Of a stretch of DNA of 64,000 bases, positions 1-7,283 are shown one piece after another (positions within the stretch are counted from its first letter, which is position 1; each line of letters opens with the position of its first letter). The stretch comes from Cellulophaga sp. L1A9 (GTDB lineage: Bacteria; Bacteroidota; Bacteroidia; Flavobacteriales; Flavobacteriaceae). A program made the translations under genes and the position numbers. The stretch is from contig NZ_CP047027.1 in NCBI RefSeq assembly GCF_009797025.1, forward strand, positions 3,658,001 to 3,722,000, given 5' to 3'. Below the pieces are notes generated by a model, which made no database searches, was not told the origin of the DNA, and saw nothing but the letters and a program-made list of their open reading frames with translations.

Positions 1-9
1 TTGACTAAT

Positions 10-138
10 ATTTGCTAACGGTTTTGTATATGATTTGTTGCGTGGTTAAGCACGTAATTTAGCAAATAAAAATCGAATAGAAAATCCGCGAGGATTTTCG
101 TAAGTAGGCTAGAACTAGCAATAAATTATATACGGTGT
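10..138. repeat. Cassette-associated imperfect palindrome 1 (left part)
   Basis: Left arm GTATATGATTTGTTGC (about 26-41) is complementary, with few mismatches, to GCAATAAATTATATAC near 118-133. An inner hairpin GAAAATCC/GGATTTTC lies at about 80-100. The right arm breaks off after CGGTGT at 138, where a group II intron begins; whatever remains of the arm follows the intron at 844. It belongs to the same class as the elements at 2662 and 4545. The outer boxes resemble, but do not equal, the RYYYAAC/GTTRRRY boxes of integron attC sites. Confidence 0.6.
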
Positions 139-843
139 GTGTGCCCAGCATGGGCATCTTTTGATTTACTGAAAGGTAAATAATTAATCTAGAGGGTGCA
201 AGTCCCTTATGGGCAGGTGTAACGCCCTGAAGCATTAGTAAGCTGCAAGGTTGCTAGTTGTGAGACTAGGACTAAAGGAAGCAGGACTACAAAACTCGGT
301 ACTGACGAACACTTTTTTGTGCTGTTTTACGTAGTAAAACCAAATGTCTGGTAGACATTTGAACAAATAAAGCGGTGATGTGGCTGGGAGATATGAGGCA
401 TAATTATCTGGGTAAGCAACCACATCATTGTAATGCCCTAAAGAGTACAAAAATGGTAGTTATGTAGATACGGCAGGGATCGAGAGAAAGAAGATGTTCT
501 TACCTGGGGAGGTCTCTACAACCACGAGTTGGTATAGTAGAGAAGTCAGCAGAGGTCATAGTACTCACGAGAAACGAGTTGCAGCATATCTGCATAGGTC
601 TCACAAGTGAGGAAGGACTGAAAGTAATCCTTTCTGAAATGCCAGATGGAGCATTAATTTTCGTTATTGGGTGACCGATTCCCTAGAAAATTTGTAGCCA
701 TTTGATAAAGTAAGAAATAGTTTTGATTGGTGTAAAGAGCAATTGGAAAGATGGGTTACTAACCGCCGTATACGAGACCCGTATGTACGGTGGTGTGAGA
801 GGCGCACTCCGTTCCTAATTAGGGGCGGAGCCGTCTACTCGAT
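139..843 (+). ncRNA. ORF-less group II intron, copy 1
   Basis: It begins with GTGTGCCC, matching the group II 5' consensus GUGYG. It ends with a domain V hairpin at about 763-793 (CCGCCGTATACG, a short loop region, then CGTATGTACGGTGG), followed by a domain VI stem and the typical CTACTCGAT 3' end with a candidate bulged branch-point A. No open reading frame for a reverse transcriptase/maturase is present on the + strand, so splicing or mobility would need a protein supplied in trans; none is encoded in this window. A second copy at 2854-3558 has the same length and differs at only about 15-20 positions. The intron sits inside the right arm of a palindromic element. Exact ends are inferred from consensus. 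The subclass (IIB-like or other) was not determined. Confidence 0.85.
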
Positions 844-857
844 TGGTTTTAGTTTTT

Positions 858-1316
858 TTATATAACTTCAAATTCTACTTTTCTAATTGCAGAAGTAGGA
901 GCACTTATGGTAATTTTAACATTATCAATTATTGTGGTTGTCTTATGAATATTGTAATTTGTTTTAACCCAATGAACTATGTTTGAAGATATCACACCTT
1001 TATTAACCATTGAAGAAGCAAATTGTATAACTATATCTTGTTCAGTAAAATCAGGATCAATTTTTACACTAATCATAAAATAACTTACATTTTTTGAATC
1101 GGGGCTGATTGCTTTAACGTTGAAATCTCCTCCGCCTCCTTTTTGCTTCCATTGCCATTCGTTAGGTTCAGTCTTTGTAAGTTTAAAACCAAGTTTTGAT
1201 TCAAAACCATAGCTTATTTCTTCTATAGAAAGTTCTGGTATGAAATTATTTTTTTCATTATAACAAGAATAGATAAATAAAGAAAGTGTAAATAGTAATG
1301 TTTTTCTATATTTCAT
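858..1316 (-). CDS. Predicted lipoprotein, cassette cargo gene
   Basis: A 152-residue protein of unknown function. The N-terminus is a basic, hydrophobic signal with a lipobox-like IYSC, so C18 would be lipidated and the protein held in the cell envelope. The mature part has no motif I recognise; a short glycine run (about residues 60-63) is the only low-complexity feature. The stop codon lies 14 bases from the intron that interrupts palindrome 1, and the start lies about 35 bases from a decayed IS481-type element. On the minus strand the order is palindrome 2, insertion sequence, this gene, palindrome 1, so I read it as a single-gene cassette invaded by an IS. Expression may have been lost if the promoter was upstream of the IS. 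Confidence 0.7.
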   Translation of the reverse strand: MKYRKTLLFTLSLFIYSCYNEKNNFIPELSIEEISYGFESKLGFKLTKTEPNEWQWKQKGGGGDFNVKAISPDSKNVSYFMISVKIDPDFTEQDIVIQFASSMVNKGVISSNIVHWVKTNYNIHKTTTIIDNVKITISAPTSAIRKVEFEVI

Positions 1317-1351
1317 TTAATATTGTTTTTTGTAACTATTTTTTAATGTTC

Positions 1352-2650
1352 GTTAAGGGACATGGTTTACACAAGTTAAAGATTAGACTTTACACTAAAT
1401 TAGTTTCTAACCTTGTTGATTGTTGTTTATTTCTAAGATGTTTTTCATCAAAGTAACCTAAAAATACATTTCTATAAAACACTTTCCAAATTCCATTGCC
1501 AAGTTCTTCAATTGCAACGTGTTTACCTTTTAAAGCAGCGGATACATATACCCAATAATAAGATTTCCATCTCACAGCTCCACTTTCTGTTACTTTGAGT
1601 ATTTTATACTTCGTGTCATACTCAAAGTTGGGTATTCTTTCGGGGAAGGGTCTAGTAGAGAAATTATGTATATCAGCAGGTGTTTTCATATCTAAGGCTT
1701 CATGTGGTCTTACGTTATTATATTGTTTTACAAAGTGATTTAAACGTTTTGTTGGGCTTTTAAATCATATGCTGAAGGCTTAGCACAAGCAGCCTTTAAA
1801 TCACGATGCATGCGTTCATGTCTTCCGTTTTGTTGTGGACTAGCAGGATCAGAAAACACAGGACTAATACCTAGTTCAATAAACCAGTAGGAGAGTTGTG
1901 TAAAACGTTGTATTGCCTTACAGAACCAAAAGGGCTACCATTATCTGTGTGTATTTGTTTAGGAATACCATATATTCTAAAAACCCTTTTAAACTCTGCC
2001 TTAGCAGACTTTAAATTTTCTTTATAGTGACCTTTAGCAGAGAATAAAAATCGACTTCTAGAGTCTGCAATTGTTAATGGATGGCAATATATTTTATTAC
2101 CCATTAAGAACTTTCATTTATAGTCAGCACTCCAAACTTCATTACATGATTCAGGGTCAAATATGGGAAGACTGGTCTGACTCTTCTCATCCGTTTTTGC
2201 GGACATACTAATCCGTTTCTTTTAAGTATATTATGAACAGTAACCACAGATGGGGCTTCTTGACTTGAAAGTTCTTTAAACAATAACTCTCTAATTTTTT
2301 TAGCTCCCCAGAGTTTATATTTCTTCTTTAATTTTAAAATACAATCAACGATATTCTCTTTGGTTTCATTGGGATGTTTGCCAGATGCTCTTGAATGCTC
2401 TTTTAGGCCTTCATAACCTTGAGTTTCAAACCGACTTATCAAATTATAAGCCGTTGGTCGAGAGATTTCAAAACTTTTACATAATTCTGTTATAGTATAC
2501 TTTCCTGTACGCCATTCACAAATAAATTCGATTTTTTGCTCCATTGTTGTGTTTACTTTCCAAGGCATGATAATTTGATTTTTATCTCAAATTAACCCTT
2601 GAAAAAGTGTAAACCATGTGCCTTTAACTTTGTAAACGATGTGCCTTTAC
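1352..2650 (-). mobile_element. Decayed IS481-type insertion sequence
   Basis: It contains the remains of one DDE transposase gene (1390-2568, minus strand). Near the left end is ACATGGTTTACAC (1359-1371), and near the right end is the inverted equivalent GTGTAAACCATGT (2607-2619). The right end carries a second, tandem version of the box (TGTAAACGATGTGCC, 2631-2645), as multiple transposase-binding sites would. The exact tips and target duplication were not resolved; the coordinates are estimates. It lies between palindrome 2 and the lipoprotein gene at 858-1316. Confidence 0.65.
1390..2568 (-). pseudogene. IS481-type transposase, broken by frameshifts and a stop
   Basis: Concatenating three frames gives a transposase of about 390 residues. 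The N-terminal part (2568 to about 2170) has an HTH domain with the motif ISRPTAYNLISRF. A DDE/rve core follows, including IHTDNGSPFGSV, then DPASPQQNGRHERMH and YNNVRPHEAL, and a C-terminal part (1689 to 1390). The reading frame is lost by three apparent one-base deletions in homopolymers: near 2164-2168 (G run), near 1917-1919 (A run on the coding strand) and near 1747-1750 (A run). A TGA at 2116-2114 replaces the Trp codon expected in the motif DYKWKFL. The nonsense codon argues for true decay, although all three indels are in runs where sequencing errors occur. A functional product is unlikely. Confidence 0.85.
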
Positions 2651-2661
2651 CATACCCTAAT

Positions 2662-2853
2662 TATGGATAACGTCTCGTGTAAGAAACGTAGGGCAGGTGA
2701 TAAACGATACGTTTCGGATTGGTACTAAGCCAAATATAATATTTTGCTTTTATCTTTTTTCTTGAAAATGCCAAAATTTTATATTTGGCGACTTTATAAA
2801 TAAACACAAACCTTTCGGAAAGCCTAAACCGCCCTATGTTTTTTATGCACTGT
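2662..2853. repeat. Cassette-associated imperfect palindrome 2 (left part)
   Basis: The outer left arm GTGTAAGAAACGTAGGG (about 2677-2693) pairs with CCCTATGTTTTTTATGCAC at 2832-2850. A nested hairpin joins GCCAAATATAATATTTTG (about 2730-2748) to GCCAAAATTTTATATTTGGC (about 2771-2790). The right arm is split by intron copy 2 after CACTGT, and TAGCAATAG resumes at 3559, which restores a GTGTTAGCAA-like end. It shares the internal block GACTTTATAAA...CAAACCTTT with element 3. On the minus strand it lies directly downstream of the gene at 3568-4539. Confidence 0.65.
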
Positions 2854-3558
2854 GTGTGCCCAGCATGGGCATCTTTTGATTTACTGAAAGGTAAATAATT
2901 AATCTAGAGGGTGCAAGTCCCTTATGGGCAGGTGTAACGCCCTGAACCATTAGTAAGCTGCAAGGTTGCTAGTTGTGAGACTAGGACTGAAGGAAGCAGG
3001 ACTACAAAACTCGGTACTGACGAACACTTTTTTGTGCTGTTTTACGTAGTAAAACCAAATGTCTGGTAGACATTTGAACAAATAAAGCGGTGATGTGGCT
3101 GGGAGATAGGAGGCATAATTATCTGGGTAAGCAACCACATCATTGTAACGCCCTAAAGAATACCAAAAAGATAATTATGTAGATACGGCAGTTATTGAGA
3201 GAAAGAAGATGTTCTTACCTGGGGAGATCTCTATAACCACGAGTTGGTATAGTAGAGAAGTCAGCAGAGGTCATAGTACTCACGAGAAACGAGTTGCAGC
3301 ATATCTGCATAGGTCTCACAAGTGAGGAAGGACTGAAAGTAATCCTTTCTGAAATGCCAGATGGAGCATTAATTTTCGTTATTGGGTGACCGATTCCCTA
3401 GAAAATTTGTAGCCATTTGATAAAGTAAGAAATAGTTTTGATTGGTGTAAAGAGCAATTGGAAAGATGGGTTACTAACCGCCGTATACGAGACCCGTATG
3501 TACGGTGGTGTGAGAGGCGCACTCCGTTCCTAATTAGGGGCGGAGCCGTCTACTCGAT
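2854..3558 (+). ncRNA. ORF-less group II intron, copy 2
   Basis: Same length (705 bp) and near-identical sequence to 139-843. It starts GTGTGCCC, has domain V at about 3478-3508, and ends CTACTCGAT. It has no internal reading frame on the intron strand. It is inserted at the position of palindrome 2 that corresponds to the insertion point in palindrome 1. Substitutions cluster around 3149-3195 (a likely peripheral loop), while the 5' end, domain V and domain VI are unchanged. This pattern suggests that both copies were recently functional as ribozymes. Confidence 0.85.
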
Positions 3559-3570
3559 TAGCAATAGTTA
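3559..3570. repeat. Right-arm remainder of palindrome 2
   Basis: TAGCAATAG directly after the intron end completes the right arm of the element at 2662-2853. Removing the intron gives CACTGT joined to TAGCAA, which pairs with the start of the left arm. This short segment overlaps the stop codon of the neighbouring gene. Confidence 0.5.
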
Positions 3571-4539
3571 ATTAATTTTTGTTTCATAATACTTGAAATG
3601 TTTAACCCATTTTTCATTTTCATAAGTTTTTGTATATCCTTTTATAATACAAGTATAGTTGTCACTCCATTTTATTTCCTCAATTTTCCATTTTTTTGAA
3701 TTAAAGCTTTTATATTCTGTTAAGTACATCTTAGGTATTTCTCTTTTTTGTTCATTTATCTTAATAAGACCAATAAAACAAGATTCATCACCTCCATATA
3801 TGAAATTGTAGTAATATATTAAATAATCATTTTTAGGTGAAGAAATAGGTTTTTCTACTGCTCCATCTCCAATTGAAATTATATCATAAATATTGTCAGT
3901 TATACTGTCAATTAAAATAAGTTGTCCAAAACCTAAGTAATCAGACGTAAAATTATTTTGTACTGCATAAAAACCAAATTCAGGATAATAACCTTTATAC
4001 TCACTTCCACTCCAACCACCATTTTCTTTATAATCTTTATAGATTTTAAACGTAAAACTCTGATTTTTAGTTTTAATGGTAAAATGTGAATCGTTTTTTT
4101 CTATTTTTTTTATTTCTACAGGTTTAATGGAAAAAGTCTTATTAAATTCATCTTCAGTTATTTCTTCAAACTCTAATTTTGGAAGATTATTATATTTGTC
4201 AATATGACCAATTGAAATATAAGGTTTTTCTAATTTTAAAAAACCATTAAAAAGATAACCGTAGTTATTGTTTGTTTTAATCCCTTCAAATTGAGATAAA
4301 TCCACTTTAATCCATTCACCTGAAATAGAAGTTTTATTGTCAAAAATTGTATCCTTTTTTTTGTTAGATTTTATAGTTTCTAATTTTGTGCCGAATAAAA
4401 TTTTTCCAATAATTTCAGATTTTATACTTGATTCTTTTCTGATGTTTAAACCGCTTTCAGCAGTTACTCTATATATTTCTTGACTATATGTTTTAGTCAT
4501 AAAAAATAATATAATAGTAAATGAGATAATTTTTTTCAT
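3568..4539 (-). CDS. Exported protein with N-terminal SH3-like domain
   Basis: A 323-residue protein starting at the ATG at 4539; an upstream in-frame TTG (4557) falls inside the palindrome and is less likely. Residues 1-19 form a signal peptide ending TYSQ. Residues about 22-95 (YRVTAESGLNIRKESS, then IIGKILFG) match the bacterial SH3 (SH3b) fold, often found in cell-wall or envelope proteins. The rest is rich in aromatic and charged residues and I do not recognise it. The gene fits exactly between palindrome 3 (its end is 6 bases upstream of the ATG) and palindrome 2 (starting beside the stop codon), the geometry of a single-gene cassette. Its function is unknown. Confidence 0.75.
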   Translation of the reverse strand: MKKIISFTIILFFMTKTYSQEIYRVTAESGLNIRKESSIKSEIIGKILFGTKLETIKSNKKKDTIFDNKTSISGEWIKVDLSQFEGIKTNNNYGYLFNGFLKLEKPYISIGHIDKYNNLPKLEFEEITEDEFNKTFSIKPVEIKKIEKNDSHFTIKTKNQSFTFKIYKDYKENGGWSGSEYKGYYPEFGFYAVQNNFTSDYLGFGQLILIDSITDNIYDIISIGDGAVEKPISSPKNDYLIYYYNFIYGGDESCFIGLIKINEQKREIPKMYLTEYKSFNSKKWKIEEIKWSDNYTCIIKGYTKTYENEKWVKHFKYYETKIN

Positions 4540-4544
4540 AATTA

Positions 4545-4749
4545 TTGCCAACACCAAAGCTAAGATTAGTGCGGAACCAAGGTAACTGTAAAGTTTCCGT
4601 CTTCGCGCTAAGACAAAACTTTTTGTTTGCGTTTATTTTTTTGTTTTTAAAATGTCAAATCAAACAGATTTGACGACCTTATAAAAATAGACAAACCTTT
4701 TAATTAAACACCAAACCGTCGCATTAATTATAGGTTTTGTTGTAAGACG
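4545..4749. repeat. Cassette-associated imperfect palindrome 3 (intact)
   Basis: Outer arms: TTGCCAACA and CTAAGATTAGTGCGG on the left (4545-4574), and CCGTCGCATTAATTATAG with GTTTTGTTGTAAGACG on the right (about 4715-4749). An inner short hairpin AAATC/GATTT lies near 4660-4675. The internal block GACCTTATAAA...CAAACCTTT matches that of palindrome 2. This copy has no intron. On the minus strand it ends 6 bases before the start codon of the exported-protein gene. Confidence 0.6.
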
Positions 4750-4902
4750 TTTTTAATTTTTTTTTACAATCTGAGTTACATTGTGTTGCTAAGATATGAC
4801 TAAGATCGTAAGCAACAGCTAAGCTTTTAGACGACTCAAAGTTTATAGCCTAAAGAAGAAATTAGTTGTTTTCTGCTTCAGTAGCTCGTTTAGAGGCTTT
4901 TT

Positions 4903-5430
4903 CTAGCTCGCTTTACAAGCAGCACAATTAGACTCCCCAATTAACTTTCCATTTTTATCAAACTCATATTTACAACATGTGTTGAATTTGTTCTTTAAAA
5001 TATCCTTGCCCCTTTTAATTCTTACTTTTACATTTTCAAGACTAATATCTAATTGTGTGGCAATATCTTTTTGCTTTAGCCCTTTGATATAGATCAATTC
5101 AATCACTTGTTTGTAAATCTCCGGTAAATCATCTATGAATTTATCAAAGCAACAGACCGATTGATATTCTTGTAACGGCTCACTTATATTCACGCTGTTT
5201 TTCTCCACATAAATAGCTTCCTTCGTATAGTAATTGGCTATTTCGTTTCTAGCTATTTGAAAAATCCAAGCCCTAGCTTTTTCATCTTTTTTTAGTTTAG
5301 ATATATTTTCATGAATTTTCAGAAAAGTGTTTTGGAAAATGTCATTTGTGGCCTCTTTACTTTTTGTTTTTTTTAAAATGAAGAAATAAAGTTCATCACT
5401 GAATTTGTTCCATATGTTTTGAGTTTTCAT
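4903..5430 (-). CDS. sigZ: RNA polymerase sigma factor, SigZ-type (ECF)
   Basis: A 175-residue ECF sigma factor. The region 2 motif ATNDIFQNTFLKIHENI (about residues 26-42) binds core polymerase and melts the promoter. Region 4 (about 95-150, KGLKQKDIATQLDISLENVK) is the HTH that reads the -35 region. The C-terminus continues past region 4 and is cysteine-rich (CCKYEF, then NCAACKAS), a feature of SigZ-type proteins that could sense metals or thiols. No anti-sigma gene is adjacent. The gene directly upstream on the same strand encodes a tiny Cys-rich protein, separated from sigZ by a hairpin. I infer a link with metal or thiol stress; the sequence does not show the regulon. Confidence 0.85.
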   Translation of the reverse strand: MKTQNIWNKFSDELYFFILKKTKSKEATNDIFQNTFLKIHENISKLKKDEKARAWIFQIARNEIANYYTKEAIYVEKNSVNISEPLQEYQSVCCFDKFIDDLPEIYKQVIELIYIKGLKQKDIATQLDISLENVKVRIKRGKDILKNKFNTCCKYEFDKNGKLIGESNCAACKAS

Positions 5431-5445
5431 AACTGTAAAATAAAT

Positions 5446-5471
5446 AAAAGCTAGTTAAAAAACTAGCTTTT
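5446..5471. terminator. Hairpin between the Cys-rich gene and sigZ
   Basis: Perfect inverted repeat AAAAGCTAGTT/AACTAGCTTTT around a 4-base loop, with A/T runs on both sides. It could act as an intrinsic terminator or attenuator after the 37-aa gene, lowering read-through into sigZ. Confidence 0.6.
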
Positions 5472-5478
5472 CATGATA

Positions 5479-5592
5479 TTAGCAACAAGTGCATTTAGTA
5501 CATTCACATGTAGAACAAGAGCAATTACTTTCCATGCAATTTTTACAATTACATTTGGCACAGTCACAATTGGTGCATTTACAAGTATTCAT
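5479..5592 (-). CDS. Metallothionein-like Cys-rich small protein (37 aa)
   Basis: A short open frame of 37 codons plus stop. Fourteen of 37 residues are cysteine, arranged almost throughout as CxC and CxxC (start NTCKCTNCDCAKC, end TKCTCC). There are no aromatic residues and few hydrophobic ones, the composition of metal-thiolate cluster proteins. A cytosolic role in binding Zn, Cu or Cd is an inference from composition; I cannot assign it to a named metallothionein family. It lies directly upstream of sigZ on the same strand, and SigZ itself has a Cys-rich tail. The regular alternation of Cys codons in one frame and the following terminator-like hairpin support a real gene. Confidence 0.7.
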   Translation of the reverse strand: MNTCKCTNCDCAKCNCKNCMESNCSCSTCECTKCTCC

Positions 5593-5673
5593 AGTATTCT
5601 AATTTTTAAGGTTCAGTAAGTAGACCGATATACCTTAAAAAAGATACATTTTATTTTAAATTTTATTTTGGAT

Positions 5674-6130
5674 CTTGAACTGACAATGCGTTTTTAATTT
5701 GAATGCTGTTGTCACTTCGAGTGAATTTGAAGCTTTTTCTTGCTTTAAATTAGTATCGAGAAGTATTCTTGTCACTGAGGTGATTCACTACTATTTTTGT
5801 TTGGCTAGGCTACACAAAAATCACTCGAACTGACAATGCGTTTTTTTGAATACTGTTGTCACTTCGAGTGAATTTCAAGCTTTTCCTTGCTTTAAATTAG
5901 TATCGAGAAGCATTCTTGTCACTGAGGTGGTTCGCTACAATTTTTGTTTCGTTGCCCTGCACAAAAACCACTCGAACTGACATTGCGTTTTTTTGAATGC
6001 TGTTGTCACTTCGAGTGAATTTGAAGCTTTTTCTTGCTTTAAATTAGTATCGAGAAGCATTCTTGTCAATGAGGTGGTTCGATACTATTGTCGTTTGACT
6101 AGGCTATACAAACATCACTTGAACTGATAA
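5674..6130. repeat. Three tandem copies of a ~147-150 bp repeat
   Basis: The phrase GAACTGACA(A/T)TGCG recurs at about 5677, 5827 and 5974, and a partial GAACTGAT starts again near 6121, giving periods of about 150, 147 and 147 bp. Each unit contains GTCACTTCGAGTGA (itself an imperfect palindrome), TATCGAGAAG, CTTGTCA(C/A)TGAGGTG and AGGCTA. It is non-coding on both strands as far as I can see and fills most of the 630-bp gap between the small Cys-rich gene and the gene at 6223. The GTCACTTCGAGTG core resembles dispersed intergenic repeats common in flavobacteria. Its function is unknown. Confidence 0.85.
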
Positions 6131-6222
6131 TTTTCTTGGAATTGGTGCTTATTTCTAAGGTCCAATTTTTGAAATTACCATCAACAAGTAGGAGGGTAGG
6201 CTTATCCGCTTTTATCTAAAAA

Positions 6223-6816
6223 CTATTCGCGCAGTTGCATTTCAAAGGATATGAGTCCGCCATCTATCACCGCTTTTTCTAAGACACCATGCTTATAATA
6301 ATACTCATTTTCTTTGCCGTTGGCATTTATTTTCTTGTAGCCATGATTGCCTAAAGGAATTATGGTATTAAAACTACCGTCTTGCTCAGAATAACAATCT
6401 GTAACGTTTAAAGGTTCTACAAAGTACAATAAGATGGTAGCGTAATTAATGGTACTTTCTAGAGGAGCTTCCGTCTTTCCGTTTTTTTCAATGTGATACT
6501 CGTTCTCATGCCATTGGGTGAGTGTTTTTGCATGCGACTTATCATTTATACTAATGTTTACCACTGCTTTTTTTAAGAGTTCTGCATCAAAACTCACATC
6601 ATATTTATAGTTTACAGCAAATTCTTTAATAAGTCTAAAATTAATAGTACTTGATGTATGGTAGGTTATTTTAGCATTCTTGCTGGTTTTCGTCGCTTTT
6701 AAACTTCCAATAGTTTTCTCTTTATAGATGATATCAAACCATAAGGTTTTGTTTGGAGGGGATTCTAGATTTCCTTGAACCGTAAAGAAATTGAATAGTA
6801 TCAGGTACCAAAGCAT
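6223..6816 (-). CDS. Exported DUF6134-like protein
   Basis: A 197-residue protein. Residues 1-15 are hydrophobic and may be a signal peptide. The body (about 25-190) is a predicted beta-rich envelope domain; phrases such as FDIIYKEKTIGSLKATK and NYKYDVSFDAELLKKA fit the Bacteroidetes DUF6134 family, which has no established function. That assignment is from memory of the family's look, so it is moderate. The gene stands alone: the downstream side is a non-coding tandem repeat, and upstream is a ~470-bp gap before nrdB on the opposite strand. Confidence 0.6.
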   Translation of the reverse strand: MLWYLILFNFFTVQGNLESPPNKTLWFDIIYKEKTIGSLKATKTSKNAKITYHTSSTINFRLIKEFAVNYKYDVSFDAELLKKAVVNISINDKSHAKTLTQWHENEYHIEKNGKTEAPLESTINYATILLYFVEPLNVTDCYSEQDGSFNTIIPLGNHGYKKINANGKENEYYYKHGVLEKAVIDGGLISFEMQLRE

Positions 6817-7283
6817 AGTTTTGTATTTAAATAGTATTTCGTCTTAGAACATAATAGCTTACTAATTTAAACTCTTGACTACTGTTCTAGGACTATTTAG
6901 ATTTAGACGTGTACGAAGGTAATTAGAATGAATTTATGCAATGCTGATGAATATCATTTAAACTAATAATTTTATTTAATTACGGGGTGAAAGCATATTG
7001 CTTCTGTAATTTAAGACGATACTACTTTAGTGCTCTTGTTCAGGATGTTGCCATTAAATAATATGGATTATGGTTTTTATGTATAAAAATTATAAAAAAA
7101 ACAGCACTTCATTTACGCCTTTAAATAGGGGCTTCAACGCGTTGATTATAAGTCTGTTTAAAATCTTATTAAGGAATTGTTTATAAAATGTGGAAAAACA
7201 AAATGAAGGTATAGTGAAAAACCACAATATCTTATAGACCTTTGTATTCTCTTAGAGCAACAATTTTAATCCGTAGATATCAA
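6817..7283. other. Divergent intergenic region upstream of nrdBA
   Basis: A 467-bp AT-rich gap between two divergent genes. I found no gene or RNA. It must hold the nrdBA promoter; ACCTTTGTATTC near 7238-7249 is the most TTTG-like -7 candidate. The proposed NrdR-like box is listed separately. Confidence 0.4.
7222..7236. promoter_or_regulatory. Possible NrdR-like box upstream of nrdB
   Basis: CCACAATATCTTATA partly resembles the NrdR consensus (acaCwAtATaTwGtgt). It lies about 50 bases before the nrdB start. Only one box is evident, whereas NrdR usually uses a pair, so this is tentative. Confidence 0.25.

Noticed and set aside
235..450. 71-codon minus-strand frame in intron copy 1, with a 62-codon equivalent at 2950-3138
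   Set aside because: Both lie inside group II intron copies, antisense to the ribozyme. The matching peptides result from intron identity, not coding.
1..4750. Canonical integron attC sites
   Set aside because: The outer boxes (TTGCTAACA / GTTRGCAA) deviate from RYYYAAC/GTTRRRY and no integron integrase is present. I report attC-like palindromes only.
4780..4820. Fourth palindrome from TGTTGCT...AGCAACA
   Set aside because: The arms are only 7 bp and the internal block shared by elements 2 and 3 is missing.
5674..6130. CRISPR array
   Set aside because: The repeat units are ~147-150 bp with no short repeat-spacer alternation.
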